A DNA stretch of 64,000 bases, taken from contig KB445793.1 of the NCBI GenBank assembly GCA_000320605.2, positions 384,556 through 448,555 on the forward strand, written 5' to 3'. This document shows, piece after piece, positions 1 to 12,734 of the stretch (the first letter of the stretch is position 1; every line of letters begins with the position of its first letter). The notes under the pieces are model-generated. The model had not been told where the DNA came from, ran no database searches, and worked only from the letters and a program-made list of their open reading frames with translations. Source of the stretch: Gelatoporia subvermispora B (Eukaryota; Basidiomycota; Agaricomycetes; Polyporales; Gelatoporiaceae). Both the position numbers and the translations under genes were made by a program.

Positions 1-264
1 GTCCCAATCACACCCGTCTGCGTGACTCGATACTCATCACAGTACCTCAGATGGTCTTGGATGCTGGGAAGATTGTAGGTCACACTGACCCCATTCCGCT
101 CACACCACTGATATCTTTGATAGGTGGAGTTTGACAAGCCCAGCGTATTGTTGAAGAATGAAAAGGGACTGCTACGCGCTTTGGTTGACGAGAGTGGAGA
201 TAAAGAGCTCCTTTACTCCATGGCACAGGGCGCATCCCATTCCCAGCATAACGATCTTGCTTGA
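1..264 (+). CDS. ABCC (MRP-type) transporter, C-terminal end only
   Basis: This is the last part of an ABC exporter whose body lies left of the window. The exon 51-74 encodes MVLDAGKI, an intron runs 75-123 (GT-AG, 49 bp), and the last exon 124-264 encodes [20 protein letters not shown] and onward to a TGA at 262-264. The same block, with the same intron position, closes the two complete transporters in this window (7890-8100 and 56610-56822), which identifies it. It corresponds to the tail after the H-loop of the second nucleotide-binding domain. The C-terminus is about seven residues longer than in the two paralogues. It is the first of a direct series of three related transporters, all on the plus strand. 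Identity to the family is firm; substrate is unknown. Confidence 0.85.
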
Positions 265-1156
265 CACTTGAAAGCTTTCGCGTTCGATCTTTTATTCAGT
301 AGATTTTGCTGATCTTTGTGTTTTGATGGTTGACAGAAGTGGAATGGGCCATAAGTCGGAAAAATATAAAGTACTCCGAGTGTGTTGTGCTCTCGTTCGA
401 CCCGTACTTTTTTCAGCGGGATTCATCTAACCGAATCACGTGAACCTGAATCATCCGGCGCTTGTCGGTTGCACCACGTTAGACGTCTTTTCGTTGCAAA
501 CTCAAAGCCGACTCCGCCGCGACGGCACACCAGCGTCCAGGGCTTCAGGTTGAAAGGATCTGGGTCTGGTCGCAACGGGCTTGCGTGTTTCTCAGTATCC
601 GTGGTGACCATGTGGCTCAAGGCTGCACTTCAGCTTTTCATGAGAACGGGACCCGGTCCCATGAAGCGCTCAACGGGTCTCTTAGACCGTGTCGCGAACA
701 TTGCTCCATACGCACATATAACGGGCTTCCTTTCATGTCAACGAGATTCCACGCACCTCGAGAATGCGCTTCGTACGACAGCCAGTGAGGGCTTTCAGGC
801 TCCAAGAAGGCAGGCCGAATGTTGGTCGAAGCCGCAATAGTGAATGGTTCCTGCGTCCAACGATAAACGGAGCCATTCACCGACGTTGCAACGTGGGCCA
901 GGAGCGCGCACGGCGTGGGAGCAGCATTATCCTGATGGGGACAACAGTCCGTACTGCTGTAGTGCCCTGTTGCCGGACGGTCTAAAGTCCATAAATTTGG
1001 AACTTTCTATGAGCAGCCAAGATGCTTCCCATGATAGATTGTCCATTGCCGCCCTAAATCTGACGCTTATCAACACCTTGAACAAAAGGTGAGCTATCAG
1101 CACGTAGACTTGATTTCGGTGCTCCTGTGAGCGAATTCGACACGGACGCTTTCGCA
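265..1156. other. Intergenic, no supported gene
   Basis: This is 892 bp between two transporter genes. An AT-rich TATA-like stretch lies near 361-369. Open frames at 382-840 and 844-1092 have no recognisable domain and no counterpart upstream of the third transporter, so they are not called. A short upstream exon or 5' UTR of the next transporter could lie here. Confidence 0.4.
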
Positions 1157-4100
1157 ATGCCGAGTCAGACGTTGTCCACAAAAGCTGACCTGGGAGAGGA
1201 GTATGTTGCCTTTGTTAATGGCACTCTAACTATACTACCACGGCTCACTGTTACTGAAAATGGCTACGTAGCGCGCTACAGTACATCCTCGCAGTGCCAT
1301 TCAGTGTCGCTAGTATATCGGCGGTAATTTTGGTGCTACAGGCCATACTGGCTGCTCGGGCAAGACGACGAACTGCAACAGTGAATGGCGGCTCTGCAAG
1401 TAGTGCCGCAAATAACGATCTCAATGCCAGCGATGATCTCGGATATATGGACCAGCTAGGCGCCGTCATCCTTACCTTCCGCTGCACAAGACTGCTATGC
1501 TGCCTTTTGTTATTCATCCTATTCATCTGGACGACCACCGGACTATCCGGCATTGCCTTCTGGATAAACATTGGTCTTTGCGTGACATTCGTGAGTTGGT
1601 CGGCGGGCGGTCCTGCTACATTATCAGTGCTTACCAATAATGCGAAGGCATACGTCACGATGCTCTCATTATTGTCTGTGATAGCACCTCCATCCACTAG
1701 CGCACTCGTACGTAAGCACCTCGCAACTGTTTTGGTGGCAACCTGGATTGTCTATGTCCACCGCGATATTTGGCCATACGCCACATGGACTCTCTCCCCG
1801 GCTGACGCATCGGAGGGTTGGATTCTATGGGCCAAAATTATTCTTCTCTCTGTAGCCGCACTAGTGATCCCAGCCGTCTCACCGCGAAAGTATGTGCCTC
1901 TCGATCCAAAGGTTTGTGTCTTTGACACCTCACGTCTGCGAATCATGAGTTAAACATTTTCAGGAACCCATGGACCCGGCGCCTGAGCAAACTGCGTCTA
2001 TACTCTCCTTGATGTTCTTTTTATTCATGGATCAAGTTGTCGTGAAAGCTTGGCGTACAGCGCACTTGCCGCTGGACCAGCTCCCGTCCATCGCGGACTT
2101 CGACATGGTGCACAATTTGATCGAGAGGGGCTACCCGGTACGGCTTGATATGTCTGCCTTCATAGAGGGGATCTAAAATCATCTGCAGCACTTGGATCCC
2201 TTCCAGGTGAAGCCGAGACGTCATCTTGTTTGGGGATTGATGACGATCTTCTGTGAGGAGTTAGTCGAGCGCAACATCTGGGCACCTTTCTGATGCGGTA
2301 TCCAGACAAAGAATTTATCGTGATGATGATGATGACTTTATTCATAGTAAGCCATTCTGGATGACTCTACAACCTGATACCTTCATCTTCTTTGTCAGGC
2401 CGTGTTTGGGATAGCGAACCCAATCGGAATCAACCGTCTTCTCTTGTGAGTGCGCTGTTTCTTAGTTGTTACGAATCTGACGCGACATAGATACATCGAA
2501 TCCGGACGCGCAGATGCAACCATCCGCCCATGGGTATGGGTGCTCTGGCTATTCCTGGCACCAATGTCTCTCTCCCTCTCTTGGCAATGGTACACTTTTG
2601 TAGCGGTAAGATATGCACGAACCACACAGGAGTAAGTAAGCTGAGCTAATATAAATGCAGACGAGAGTGAGGGTTCACGCAGAAGCGATGATTACATCGC
2701 TCATTTTCGACCACTCTCTGCGCATACGTGTAAAGGCCGAGACAGACAATGAAAGCGAGGGAAGTACAACAAGCAGCATGACGGTCACACCAGAGACTGC
2801 GTCTGTCGTTGAGACTGAGGGGGTGGAATCGGTTGAGGATACTACTGGCAACGACGACGAGACGCTTCGTGCTAACAGCACGGGAGGGACTTCACGCTCA
2901 GTTGTGGACAAAGGCAAAACGAAGTCATCTATAGTGCCCGAGGTAGAACGCTCTGCAGCGCCTGCACAAGACAAACTCAAGAACCTTACGGGAAAATTGA
3001 ACAACCTTGTCACTGTCGATCTCGACAACGTGCTTGCTACCTGTGATGTTCTGATCCTAGGTGAGTTATGTGATGTCCATAAGTGCTTTCTTGAGTTTGG
3101 ATGACTGGATATCATGTAGTCGAAATGTGTCCACTGCAAGGTGTTTTTTCGATTTGGTTCCTATATAGTCTTCTGTCGTGGAGGTGAGAGCAATGTCTGT
3201 CCTCATGTGTATCATCTCATCCTCCTCAAAGTGCTCTGGTTGGGTTGGCAACAATGATTATCTTAACCCCAATTCCTGGGTACATCGCAAGTCGTACACA
3301 GGCAATACAGAAGCAAAAAATGTCGAAGGTGGCGGCGCTTCCTATCGAGTGACAATCCACATTAACTTCGTTGCAGACGGACGCCCGAGTCCAAACGGTG
3401 ACAGATAGTTTGTCTCACTCCTACTCTAGTGTTGAATAGTGTCTTATAAACAACACGTTAGCTCTGAACGTTTTCCGCATGATCAAGCTCTTTGGATGGG
3501 AACCTCGGGCAGAAGACCAGTTATCGCGAAAACGCAACGAAGAGCTGAAATGGGCGAAAACATACAAACTACTCAACCTGCTTGTCAGGATGGTCAGGTC
3601 AGCGAGCCTACTTTGTGAATATGTGACCTATGCCTCACTGCATCACCATGCAGCTACACAATCCCACTCACGGTGATGCTGACGACATTCTTCACTTATG
3701 TAAGTAACGATGGCAGACGAGTAGTATACAGCTGACATTCGGGCCAGTCGGTCATCATGAAGCAAGCTTTATCAGGTCAGTATGAATGACTGGAGAGCCG
3801 ATGAATTAATCTGATATGTGCACAGCCTCCAAGGTCTTCCCTGCCATGTCAGGTATGTAACTCTAATATGCGTCGCTTTATCTCCCATTCAACGACAAAC
3901 TGCACTAGCCTTCGAAATACTAGCCGAGACCTTGCAGCGCATTTGGTGGAGTGTCCCGAGGCTTGTTGAAGGTGATGTATTGGGCTTCATCCATGAACCC
4001 GGGAATGGGAGCTCTGACTCGACGCACTCTAGGAAAAGTATCTCTCGAGCGAATTGATGAGTTTCTGCATAAGGTCTGTCTAAATCTTTCTCTATACATT

Positions 4101-7100
4101 GTATTGACGGACTTGATGATATTTCCAGACGGAGCTATTGGACCAATTTACTGCCCAGAATAGTAGCCCTCTGGGTGTTACTCAACAGGAAATCCTTCTA
4201 TCCGATGCCGTCGGTATTCGTGAGTCGACATTCACGTGGTCCAACGAGGGTGACGGTACCAGTACTTCGCGGCGGAAGTTTACTCTTCGCGTTGCCGATG
4301 AACTAATCTTCAAGCGAGGTTCCATCAATTTGATTACCGGGCCCACGGGTGCAGGCAAAACGTCTCTTCTAATGGCGTTATTGGGTAAGCAAAGCCAACT
4401 GCTTGTCGGAGCGACTCAGCCTTGACCTTCGCTTCAGGAGAAATGCATTATATTCCGATGAGCACCAAGTCCTTCGTGAGTCTTCCGCGAGCCGGAGGTG
4501 TTGCGTATGCTGCCCAAGAATCATGGGTGCAAAATGAAACGATCAAGGTAACTGTCGTGATCTTGAACAAATAAAGTAGCAGTCGAACAGGCATCCCTAC
4601 AACAGGAAAACATTCTATTTGGATCTCCTTTTGATGAAGAGCGTTACAACAAAGGTAAGCGTCGTGCACAGTGACGAGACACGATTTTAAGCTTTTCTTC
4701 AGTGATTGAGCAATGCGCGCTCAAGCCCGACATCAGTTTGTTCGGCGCCGGCGATATGACAGAAGTTGGTGAGAAGGGAATAACGCTTAGGTGAGTGTGC
4801 ACTATCGTTACAATGAAAGCAATGGATTAAGAAGGGAACATAGTGGAGGGCAAAAGGTATTAATTATGTCGGTTTCCGAAACCCGTACAACTTCGGATCT
4901 TATGTGCATTTTGGAATAGGCCCGTCTCACTCTTGCCCGCGCTGTTTATTCATCTGCTCAAACTCTGCTCCTTGATGATGTAAGTCCATCGCAATTACTA
5001 CAATGTCAATGTTTTGGAATGTGACTAGATCCTCGCTGCTCTCGATGTACATACCGCCAAGTGGATAGTCGATAAGTGTCTCAAAGGCGATCTGGTGCAT
5101 GCACGGACGGTGATACTTGTCGTATGTCCACATTTCCGCAGTGTCCATGCTACAAACAGCTGAATATCTCCAAGACTCATAATGTCGGCCTTGCTGGTCG
5201 AGTTGCAGACTTCGTAGTTACCATGTCTCCAGACGGGCGTATTGCGAAGCAAGGATCACTGGCGGAAGTCTTCGAAAGTGATTCTAGATTGTCTGACCAG
5301 ATGGCCGAAGAAACCAGGGAAGTGGAACAGGCAGAGCACGCCGTTGACGCCGTTGACCTGGAAGCCCCAGCAAAAGAGAGCACATGCGGGAAGTTGATTG
5401 TAGAGGAGGAGATTGCTCTGGGCCACGTGGGCTGGTCAGCAAGTGAGCTCTGTTGTATTACAATCTGGTACGCGCGCGTACTGAGATCAAAACAGTGAAG
5501 CTCTATCTATCTGCTCTCGGGGGAGCCCACCCGTGCCTGTTCTGGCTGGTATTTATGGGAGCGCTGTTGATCAGTGAATTCATCAATGCAACTCAGACAT
5601 GGTTTGTCGGGTACTGGGCTCAACAATACGAAACCAAAACGCCGAGCGAGGTCAATATTTCATTGTAGGTACGGACAACTCCCACAACGGTAGCTGCTAA
5701 CGCTTTCCATGATAGTTACCTCGACGTCTACTCCATGATGCTAATCTCGTTGGTGTTGATATACGGCTTAGGATATATCATTTGGGTCCTCGGCAACATT
5801 AGGGCGTCTAGGAGAGTACATAATGAACTCGTTACTTCCGTGTTGGGATCGACGTTGAGGTGAGGTCCGAGCCACTTCGGCGAACAGGATACGAACTAAG
5901 CGATCACCAGATGGCTGGACAAGACCCCAGTTTCGCGTATCATCACTAGGTGTACAAAAGACATTGATGCAGGTGCGAACCTGGCCGAAGACGTTCTATC
6001 TCCTGCTCCGAGTAACTGACACATCAAGCAGTTGATGGTCAGATCAATAATGCCCTCTCCGTCTTTCTGGAGGTATGCACGACTATGGTTGTTCGCTTTG
6101 TCGCGGTCATGGTGTTCGCTCCGCTGTTCATCATCCCTGGAAGCCTCATCACGGTTGCGGGTGTGTTCTGCGGCCGGATGTACATGAAAGCGCAGCTATG
6201 TCTGAAGCGTGAGATGAGTAACACGAAGGCGCCGGTGCTCGGGCACTTCGGAGCAATGATGGCTGGGCTTAGTAAGTCACCATAGCTGAGTATGATGCTG
6301 CGAATTGGCTAACAACGGATGGGAAGCCTCTATACGAGCGTATGGCGCGCAGGAAGCCATGCGAGAAGAATTGTTCCGGCGCATCGATAGGTATACTCGA
6401 GCTGTAAAACCCTTCTGGGACCTCAATCGGTGGGTCGGACTACACTGGCATTACTGTGCTGCATACACTGACATGGACCAGATGGGTCGCCATCCGCTTG
6501 CAAGCCTTGGGAGGCCTGTTCGTGGCTCTGCTTGCGGCGTATCTTGTGTGGGGAAGTGGCGATACGAAGGCTTCGAACACAGGCTTCTCTTTAACGATGG
6601 CAGGTGGGTGATGTGGTGTAATACGTCGACTATTTCTCATCCATTCTCAGTGGCATTCAGCACCATGATCATCTGGTGGATTCGTGCGCTTAATAACGTG
6701 GAGCTGAGTAGTAATAGGTTCGCTAATCCTTGGGCGGTCACTTAGTACATTCCCTTACTTCAACGTCAGTTTGGAACGTATTGCACAGTATCTCGATATA
6801 GAACATGAACCGAAGCCTACTCAGGATGGAGTTCCTCCTGCGTACTGGCCCACAAGTGGCGACTTCAAGGTGGAGCACCTCTACGCTCGGTATTCGCCGG
6901 TAAGTCGCACTTCCCAGAAATGCACTAGTCTGTCTGACATATAGACATAGGACGGACCGCATGTCTTGCACGACGTCACTTTTGAAGTCAAATCAGGAGA
7001 ACGGGTTGGCATTGGTCAGTGCAATCTCTTCAGACTGTGATAAAGACTAAGGTTGCCCATTATAGTGGGCAGAACGGGTAGCGGGAAGGTGTGCAATTGT

Positions 7101-8100
7101 TCGATCAGCACACCGATCACTAATTGAGCACAGGGCAGAGTTCCCTCACGCTGGCCTTGCTGCGCTGCATTATTACCGAGGGCAAGGTATTCTATGATGG
7201 GCTCCCCACCGACGCTCTCAACCTCGACGCTCTCCGGAGAAACATCACTATAGTACCGCAAGCGGTGTGCACTCACTCTTCGTCACAGAGCTCCATGAAG
7301 CTGACCGTGTTTATGACCTTCGCAGCCCGAGCTGCTTAGCGGCACGCTGCGCCAGAACCTAGACCCGTTCAACGAGCACGAAGATGCAGAATTGTACGAT
7401 GCACTGCGCGCCGCGGGCTTGTACGCGCTGCAGGGCCAGAGCGCGGCAGACGAGGATCGCATCACGCTCGACACACTCATCGCGAGCGGTGGCGGAAACT
7501 TCTCAGTCGGTCAGCGCCAGATCCTCGCGCTCGCGCGTGCGTTCGTACGCCGGAGCAAGCTGATGATCCTTGACGAGGGTGTGTGGCTATTTATGATACT
7601 TTTGCGAAGTTTGGCGTGGCTGACCAGTAATTATTATCGTTAGCGACGTCTGCTATTGGTGAGACTTGGTTAGTTAATTTCGGTGTGTACAAGGATGCTG
7701 AGATATGGCATGGCAGATTACGCGACAGATGCGATCATTCAGCATTCACTCAGGCATGAGCTGGACAAAGATGTGACCCTGCTCACTGTCGCCCACCGCC
7801 TACAGACCATCATGGATGCCGACAAGATCGTAAGTGCTACGTCACGCGCGCCCTCGTTCCAAGGCTGACGACGCTTGATACGCAGCTGGTTATGGATGAA
7901 GGAAGGATCGTGAGTGCATTATGGTTTCCAACTCACTAAAGGACTTTGCGTGTAACACGTGCATCATGCAGGTCGAATTCGACAAGCCCAGTGTGCTACT
8001 TCGGAACGAGAAGAGCCTTCTCCGTGCGCTGGTCGAGGAGAGCGGAGACAAAGCCACATTGTATAGAATGGCCCATAAAGCCTCTGCCAGCTCGACTTGA
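1157..8100 (+). CDS. ABCC (MRP-type) ABC transporter, complete
   Basis: This is a full-length multidrug-resistance-protein-type exporter with more than 20 short introns. Exon 1 (1157-1200) ends in phase 2, intron 1 is 1201-1271, exon 2 is 1272-1911 and exon 3 starts at 1964. An N-terminal membrane region (1272-2640) precedes the first ABC membrane domain (2660-4060). NBD1 has Walker [10 protein letters not shown] at about 4339-4366, a signature LSGGQK split by introns near 4790-4870, and LLLDD. The second membrane domain spans about 5500-6960. NBD2 has Walker A GRTGSGK near 7071-7090, signature SVGQRQ near 7506 and Walker B LMILDEATSAID, split by two introns, then VAHRLQT. All catalytic motifs are canonical and no frameshift was seen on reading it against the paralogue at 49868-56822. 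Such proteins export conjugates or xenobiotics at the plasma or vacuolar membrane; the substrate is not predictable. The exact N-terminus is uncertain because GTG at 1127 is in frame and upstream exons are possible. Confidence 0.85.
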
Positions 8101-8608
8101 TGTGGCAGAGGAGTTTCAATGTGTCGTGTAGAGTCATGTGCGGGAATAGTGGCATCGATTGACTCGGTTCAAACTGTCCCGACGCAGCCCGACGCACTGA
8201 GTTCAATGAAAATCGTCTACTTTTGGGCATAGTAATTATGTGGGCGCTCAGATACCATGTGACCTGCACCCAACCCCAGCACTCTCAGTCAACGTCGTGT
8301 CCTTTGCGCAGAAAGGAAGCCCTGTGTTGCGCTCGGCCGGTATCCCCTGTATCCTCTCATATTCAAATGTAACTGTGTAGATGATATTCAGCGTTCAAAG
8401 TGTGCACAGACGCAGATGCTCTCCTAGTCGCACATTCTACCCCTCGTGTCGCCGGGGCGTTTAAAAGCTTCTGAAACGTACGGGGACGTTTTTGCCACCA
8501 GCTTCAATCCCTCGTTTTTCGAAACGCCTGGAAGTTGCATTTATGTGCGAAGAGAGTACCCTCGTTCGTATCTTTAGCAATAATAATTCTCCAACCTCAT
8601 ACCCAGAA
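8101..8608. other. Intergenic, no supported gene
   Basis: This is the downstream region of the transporter and the upstream region of a decayed F-box gene. No domain, RNA or repeat was recognised. Confidence 0.4.
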
Positions 8609-9657
8609 ATGTCTCGTTGGAATCCAGACACACTCTACTGCACCTTTCTCGAGTTTCCGAGACGATTTCCCCGAAAAGACCTTACTGAACCGAGACTGGG
8701 CACGACCCGCTCTGTTACCGCTGTATTCACGCCTTGAATTCGAGATGAGCGAACCTGATGGGCCGCTCATCGCGCGCACCATGTCTACTTGTCGTCCCAT
8801 TCAACTCCTCGTTCGCTCACTCACTCCGAGCATCGGTAATATCCAACAGCTAGATTTCATGACATAGATACACCCAATTTCATGCAATACGAGACCCTGT
8901 GCGAGCTCCACGTCAGCCATATCTCCTGTGAGGAGTACTCCGCGAGATACGCATTCCAATCACCCTCACAATCCATCGGCAATGTGAAGATCGGAGGTCG
9001 CTTCCTGCCTCATAGTGACCATCTCAAGACCTACTTCGCTCTTCCACAGCTGCGCAGCATTTCTCTGTATGTATTATAACTCGATGATATCAAACCGATC
9101 TCTGTCTTCCCAACGTTGATGCGCATCACCCTCACTCTCTGCAATTATCGTAGCCTCCCCCTTCGGCTGCCTGCAGTATCGACGGTACGTCTCGAATGCT
9201 TCAAATTAAATATGGGTCAGTCGACCACGCTGAGAGACCAGTTTCTTGACTTCCTCGATGTCTTTCAAAGTACGCATATCACCTGAGAGATCTCACCATA
9301 CGCGCCGCGACGTACCCCGACATCCCACTGATCGACTCTATCGGACTATTCGCCCCATCCCTGGAGGACCTCCTTATAGGTCAAGTGATAGTTGAGTCGT
9401 GGTTCAATCCCTTCCTCCGGGCTTGCACACTCTGCGCTCAAAAAGAAGCATTCGCTGTTACCTTCCTTTCCGAAAGATTGGGCGAGTATATCTCACGCGT
9501 CCGGAGAGACAACAGCGTGCTGCAGCTAACAATTTCTATCGAGGCTCTCATCGATCATCCTACTCCAACTCTGGAACTATTTGCCGTGATTGAAGCATTG
9601 AGACCTATGTGCGAAAGTGGAGCAGTTCTACTGGGCGGCGGGAGGAATGCGCAATAA
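8609..9657 (+). pseudogene. Decayed F-box/leucine-rich-repeat-like gene
   Basis: Pieces of the local F-box family are laid out in order but in different frames. From the ATG at 8609 the frame reads an F-box start (WNPDTLYCTFLEF). After a frameshift near 8650 the other frame continues with NRDWARPALLPLYSRLEF and LIARTMSTC, matching WARVAQSPLYS and LLARTMTTC of the intact gene at 43772-45040. The block 8882-9079 (NVKIGG.., HLKTYFALPQLRSISL) matches the middle of the gene at 12735. Weaker similarity continues through stops to about 9657. The frameshift and stops argue against a working protein. An intron rescuing the first shift is possible but would not explain the rest. Confidence 0.7.
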
Positions 9658-10933
9658 GGATTTGACGTTGATCACTATCCCAATCATCTGATTTCATGTT
9701 TTTATCGACCCGCGGCAATCCCATAATGCGCTTGTTCTCGATTGTGTTCTCTGCAAAGCCTAGAAGTGGTACCACGGTCGTGATTCTCTGTTCTGCTGAC
9801 ATGCCCATGTGAACCAGTACACTGCTGCTGCCTACGCCAAACCGTTTACCCGTTTGACCGTGCCTTGTCCCTTGCGCATCGATCTTTCGAAATATGCAGA
9901 TGTTTTTACCTTGTCCTCGCCTTGATGTGTGAGCGTTTCATTACACCCAGCCGAGGCCCGACAATATCAACCACAAGGCCAGGTTTACAACCATCAGCTG
10001 GAGTGCTTCCCCGGAGGCCCTTTTGTTCCGCAGCCGATGTCATTCGATCCATTACTTCGGAACAATGGAAGTATCAACTCGTGAAGAAGTCCCTGTACTC
10101 GAGGTACATGCTGTCACAGCTCTGTGAGATAAGTACCTCGTGGACCCGGTGCGACGGCGCCGTCAATTCATTACAAGTGCATGCATCTGGTATGCACCTG
10201 TGTGAGTTGCACCCTGCGATTGTGGTTCTGCGGTATCGCACCGCGGGACCGTGACTTAGGAGATCACCATGCACCGAAGTCCCTGAGATTGCTCACTGAG
10301 AATATGATGCCTTGTTCCCACGTTGTGTACGCGTTGGTTCGGCGCTGTCAGGCCTCATGGTATTTACTTTTTGTCCCTCACTCTCCCACCACTTTCTTCA
10401 TCCCCGGACCCCTCGATATTCCTGCTTTGTCTTGCATGAACACAATACCATAGAATTCCAACCTTGACACACAGCCTAGTAGACAATTACCCAGCTGTGC
10501 GACCCATCACTGATAGCTGACGTGATAATATTTGCTTAATGTTTGTACCTGTGGGTGCTGGGATATACGTATCCGGCCGCCACCTTGTAAAGTCGTGTCG
10601 ATATTCTAGGTCTTGCTAACCAGATCAGGCCATATCTTCCTAGGAAACCTCGTACAGAGCTCCATGCTCAGGCGTGCAACTCGCGCACTGCTCTGTGACC
10701 GTCTTCTATGCCGATCTCATCTCCCCATGCGTTGTCCATGCAATATGGGATACGCATGGTTGGATTGTGGAAAATTGGAGGGTCTTCTCAATCACCAAAT
10801 ATCAACCGTTTTCGTCTCTGGACAAGGATGTCGTTTATAGCGCAATATTATAAGAGATCAACACATTCTTTGCGTTCAGCATTGCTTACGGCCGCGGTTG
10901 CTCATCTGAACACTCCGCAGTAAACCCTCGCCG
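9658..10933. other. Intergenic, no supported gene
   Basis: This is 1.3 kb between the F-box relic and an amidoligase-like gene. Open frames here (for example 9865-10254 and 10181-10453) show no domain and no paralogue elsewhere in the window. The promoter of the downstream gene should lie in the last few hundred bases. Confidence 0.4.
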
Positions 10934-12177
10934 ATGTCTGCCGCACCAGATCTGCTCACGCTCGGGATCGAACTCGAGCTCATAGTGCAGGGAGACCAAG
11001 AAATGATTCGTCAGCAAATGGCGGCACTTCTTTCCTCGACGTTGAACATCACTGTGGTCGCCCCGCCGGATCCAAAATACAAAGCAAGTTCGCGCTATAT
11101 AGTAGCGCATTACTGGGGGACTCACCTCTTCCACAGGACTCTAAAGCATGGATATTGAAGACCGATGGTTCGATTCGCTATGAGGACCACAAGATCCAGC
11201 CTCCGCCGAGAGCGGCCATCGAGATCGTTTCCCCCGTCTTCAGCGATTGCGCCAGCCAGAGGCAGACCAGGGAGATATGGCAAAGAGATCTGAAGAATGT
11301 CTTCGATACAGTGAAGTCCAATTATACTATCGGGGTCAACAAATCTACCGCGTATCATTTGCACGTCGGAGTAGGAGTCAGTGGTGTGAAGCTGGAACAT
11401 AAATTTACTCTGGTAGAGATGAAGAAGATTGCAACGGCTCACGTTGCGCTTGAGCGTATGTGTATTTCTCGAGCTCAAGCCTCGGTCTCAATAGCTCCTT
11501 TTGCCCGCAGCCGAGATAGATAAGCTGCATGCGCCACATCGCACCAAAAGGGTCCCTGATCCAGCATACTACGTCAATACAATTGCTGGTAACAAGGAAC
11601 TGATAGGTACCCCCGTGGGGCAGGCTATACGGATGATATGGTCTACTCAGACGACTGAAGCCCTGGCCAAGATCTTGAACCCAGAGACAGAACCTGGAAA
11701 CATTGACAGTAGAAGATACTACAGAGTCAACTTCTGTAGCAACGACATCCATGGCACGGTAGAGTTCAGGCAACATGAAGGCACAGACGATTTGCAAGCG
11801 ATATATGCATGGGCAGAATTCGTTCTAGCCTTTGTTCGGAATGCACTCGGACGAAGCGATGAAACGATGAAGAAGTGGGCGAGGCACCCCATGTCACTCC
11901 AGGAATTCGTCGGACCTGACGTGTACGCGAAGATGGTCAGGTGAGAAGCCGCTATATCGAGCACACATCACAGATATCTGACGTCTCGCTTTGAAATGTG
12001 TACTTGCCTATCTTACGGTTTTCTTCCACTAACCCCTCAAGATCGCGGGAGAGGTTAGACGAACTCCGGCAGCAATCTCTAGCGCAGAAACGAGCTGCGA
12101 AGAAGCAAAGAAAGGATGAGCTAAACGGAACGCAAGATAGCTTCGGCTATCAGGTTGGTCTTCTGATTTGGAACTGA
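10934..12177 (+). CDS. Amidoligase-like protein (putative ATP-dependent carboxylate-amine ligase)
   Basis: Four exons (10934-11083, 11137-11455, 11511-11940, 12042-12177) join in phase to 344 residues. The protein fits the putative amidoligase family (Amidoligase_2, Pfam PF12224), whose members are predicted to form amide bonds between carboxylates and amines. Visible family blocks are LTLGIELEL near residue 8, IEIVSPVFSD, HLHVGVGV, EIDKLHAPHR, RRYYRVNF and GTVEFRQHEGT, in the usual order. The last exon is rich in Arg, Lys and Gln (a basic tail also seen in the paralogue at 42074-43234). The first intron has a GC donor. It is one of four members in this window, and like all of them it sits about 0.5 kb upstream of a co-oriented F-box gene (here 557 bp). 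Family assignment is strong; the substrate is unknown and activity is unproven for fungal members. Confidence 0.85.
11084..11136 (+). other. GC-AG intron
   Basis: The first intron of the amidoligase-like gene starts GCAAGT and ends CACAG (53 bp). The cut is phase 0 and lies at the same protein position as the first intron of the three paralogues, where GT donors are used. No GT nearby gives the right phase. Confidence 0.7.
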
Positions 12178-12734
12178 CGTTTGTGGGACCCGCACTTGCG
12201 CGATGGGTCCTTCGTGTAAGGCTCCCGATAGTACCGTGACGAGGTATCGACGGCATGGATAATATTTACGGATTCCGTGTAATTGAGCCGGCTGCATGTT
12301 TGTTTCCAGGGCTGTTCGCGGAGTAGTGGCTGCTCGTGTGTGAAATCGCCCGCTGAGGTTCAACGCAACAATACTAGCAGCTGAGAATCCGGCTCGAAGT
12401 CGAACACTGCCTCCGAGTCTTTGTCCAGTGTAATTATGTAATCAACGAGCGTTCGGAACGCTCCGATAGAGCGCCTCGACCTTACAGACATGTCTGCCGC
12501 TGGTCCCAGACGTATAACATGCCCATGTATAACCAGCTTGCCGTGAGCAACCCACCTAGATATCTCTCGTATTTGCCCCGCCCTCCTGAGTTGACAAACA
12601 ATGTATAATGACAAAGTGAGTATCAGACGTTCATCAGAAGAGGCGCAGTGCTCATGTAGTGACTGCGTTGCTTGTAGTCACCTCCAGTCGATGCGGAAGC
12701 CGCATCAGGTCGTGATCTACTTCAAACGACCTTG
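12178..12734. other. Spacer between amidoligase-like and F-box genes
   Basis: This 557 bp spacer must hold the 3' end of one gene and the promoter of the next. Open frames on the minus strand here have no recognisable features. Confidence 0.4.

Noticed and set aside
382..840. 152-residue open frame upstream of the second transporter
   Set aside because: It has no domain and no similar frame upstream of the third transporter; composition looks like chance reading of noncoding DNA.
9865..10453. Overlapping frames in the gap before the first amidoligase-like gene
   Set aside because: No domain, no paralogue at the other three amidoligase loci and no intron structure linking them.
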